The notes beneath the pieces were generated by a model. It was not told the DNA's origin, ran no database searches, and was given only the letters and a program-made list of their open reading frames with translations. Source: JBQCDV01 sp051960855 (GTDB taxonomy: Bacteria; Actinomycetota; Actinomycetes; JAJZTN01). From it: DNA of 5,939 bases. Made by a program: the position numbers and the translations under genes. The DNA lies in contig JBQCDV010000249.1 of the NCBI GenBank assembly GCA_051960855.1, positions 1 to 5,939 of the forward strand, written 5' to 3'. Of this stretch, positions 5,580 through 5,939 are shown in pieces. The first letter of the stretch is position 1. The number at the start of each line of letters is the position of its first letter.

Positions 5580-5939
5580 GCGGGACGGGACAGATCGACG
5601 TCGCGACTCTCGGCGAGACGATGGTCTCGTTCCGCACGGATGCGTCGACCACATCTTCCGCACCTTGGCGCGCCCGTGTCGCCGGAGCGGAGTCGACAGT
5701 CGCCGTGGGCCTGGCACGGCTCGGCCACCGCAGCGCGTGGGTCGGCCGCGTCGGCGACGACCCCTTCGGCGAGCTGGTCATCCAGCAGCTGCGGGGCCAA
5801 GGCGTCGATGTGCAGTCCACCATCGACGAACGCCGCCCGACCGGGTTGATGTTCGTCGAACGCCGCACCGCCGATCTGGCGCGCGTCACCTACCGCCGCG
5901 CCGACTCCGCGGGAAGTGCCCTCGACTCCGGCGATGCCC
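5576..5939 (+). CDS. PfkB-family carbohydrate kinase, probable 2-keto-3-deoxygalactonate/gluconate kinase, N-terminal part
   Basis: The gene runs off the right edge after 121 residues; a full PfkB kinase has about 300-330. The start IDVATLGETMVSFR, the substrate-site stretch AGAESTVAVGLARLG (36-50) and GRVGDDPFGE (57-66) identify the PfkB/ribokinase family and resemble KDG kinases. The usual Asn of the sugar-binding G-x-x-N patch is Thr41 here. The catalytic GAGD base and ATP site lie beyond the window. It should phosphorylate KDGal (or KDG) at C6, supplying the aldolase encoded just upstream. This family differs from the E. coli galactonate kinase DgoK, so it would be a functional replacement. 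The GTG start overlaps the aldolase stop by four bases (GTGA), with GGCGGG five bases upstream. Other PfkB substrates, such as fructose or ribose, cannot be excluded by sequence, but the context argues against them. Confidence 0.88.
   Translation, partial: MSGTGQIDVATLGETMVSFRTDASTTSSAPWRARVAGAESTVAVGLARLGHRSAWVGRVGDDPFGELVIQQLRGQGVDVQSTIDERRPTGLMFVERRTADLARVTYRRADSAGSALDSGDA

Overview
This window looks like part of a chromosome from a high-GC actinobacterium. The genes show strong G/C third-position bias and GTG starts. One promoter geometry suggests a leaderless mRNA, and the substrate-binding protein carries a Sec lipoprotein signal with a Gly/Ser-rich linker. The genus cannot be told from sequence alone.

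The window carries a divergently controlled sugar-acid catabolic operon. On the minus strand at the left edge is the N-terminal half of a FadR-subfamily GntR regulator (positions 338 down to 1, truncated). A short divergent control region (339-481) follows, holding two overlapping promoter candidates and a perfect 7-bp inverted repeat at 412-430. On the plus strand come six genes in order: a lipoprotein solute-binding protein (482-1801), two CUT1-type permeases (1971-2906 and 2906-3727), a D-galactonate dehydratase very like E. coli DgoD (3724-4908), a KDPG/KDPGal aldolase of the DgoA/Eda family (4902-5579), and the start of a PfkB-family sugar kinase (5576 to the window end, truncated).

Together these encode uptake and a De Ley-Doudoroff type route. 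Galactonate, or a compound containing it, is imported and dehydrated to 2-keto-3-deoxygalactonate (KDGal). The kinase phosphorylates KDGal to 2-keto-3-deoxy-6-phosphogalactonate (KDPGal), and the aldolase cleaves that to pyruvate and glyceraldehyde 3-phosphate. From the first permease onward the genes overlap by 1 to 7 bases, so they are probably one translationally coupled transcript. The only real gap is between the binding-protein gene and the first permease. It holds a three-copy 12-bp tandem repeat running into a 13-bp GC-rich stem-loop, a layout that would fit higher expression of the binding protein than of the rest.

Compared with the enterobacterial dgo operon, the importer is an ABC system rather than an MFS symporter, and the kinase is PfkB-type rather than DgoK-type. 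No ABC ATPase gene is visible. I found no wholly new kind of system. The most interesting points are the control region, the repeat-hairpin element and the unsettled transported substrate.
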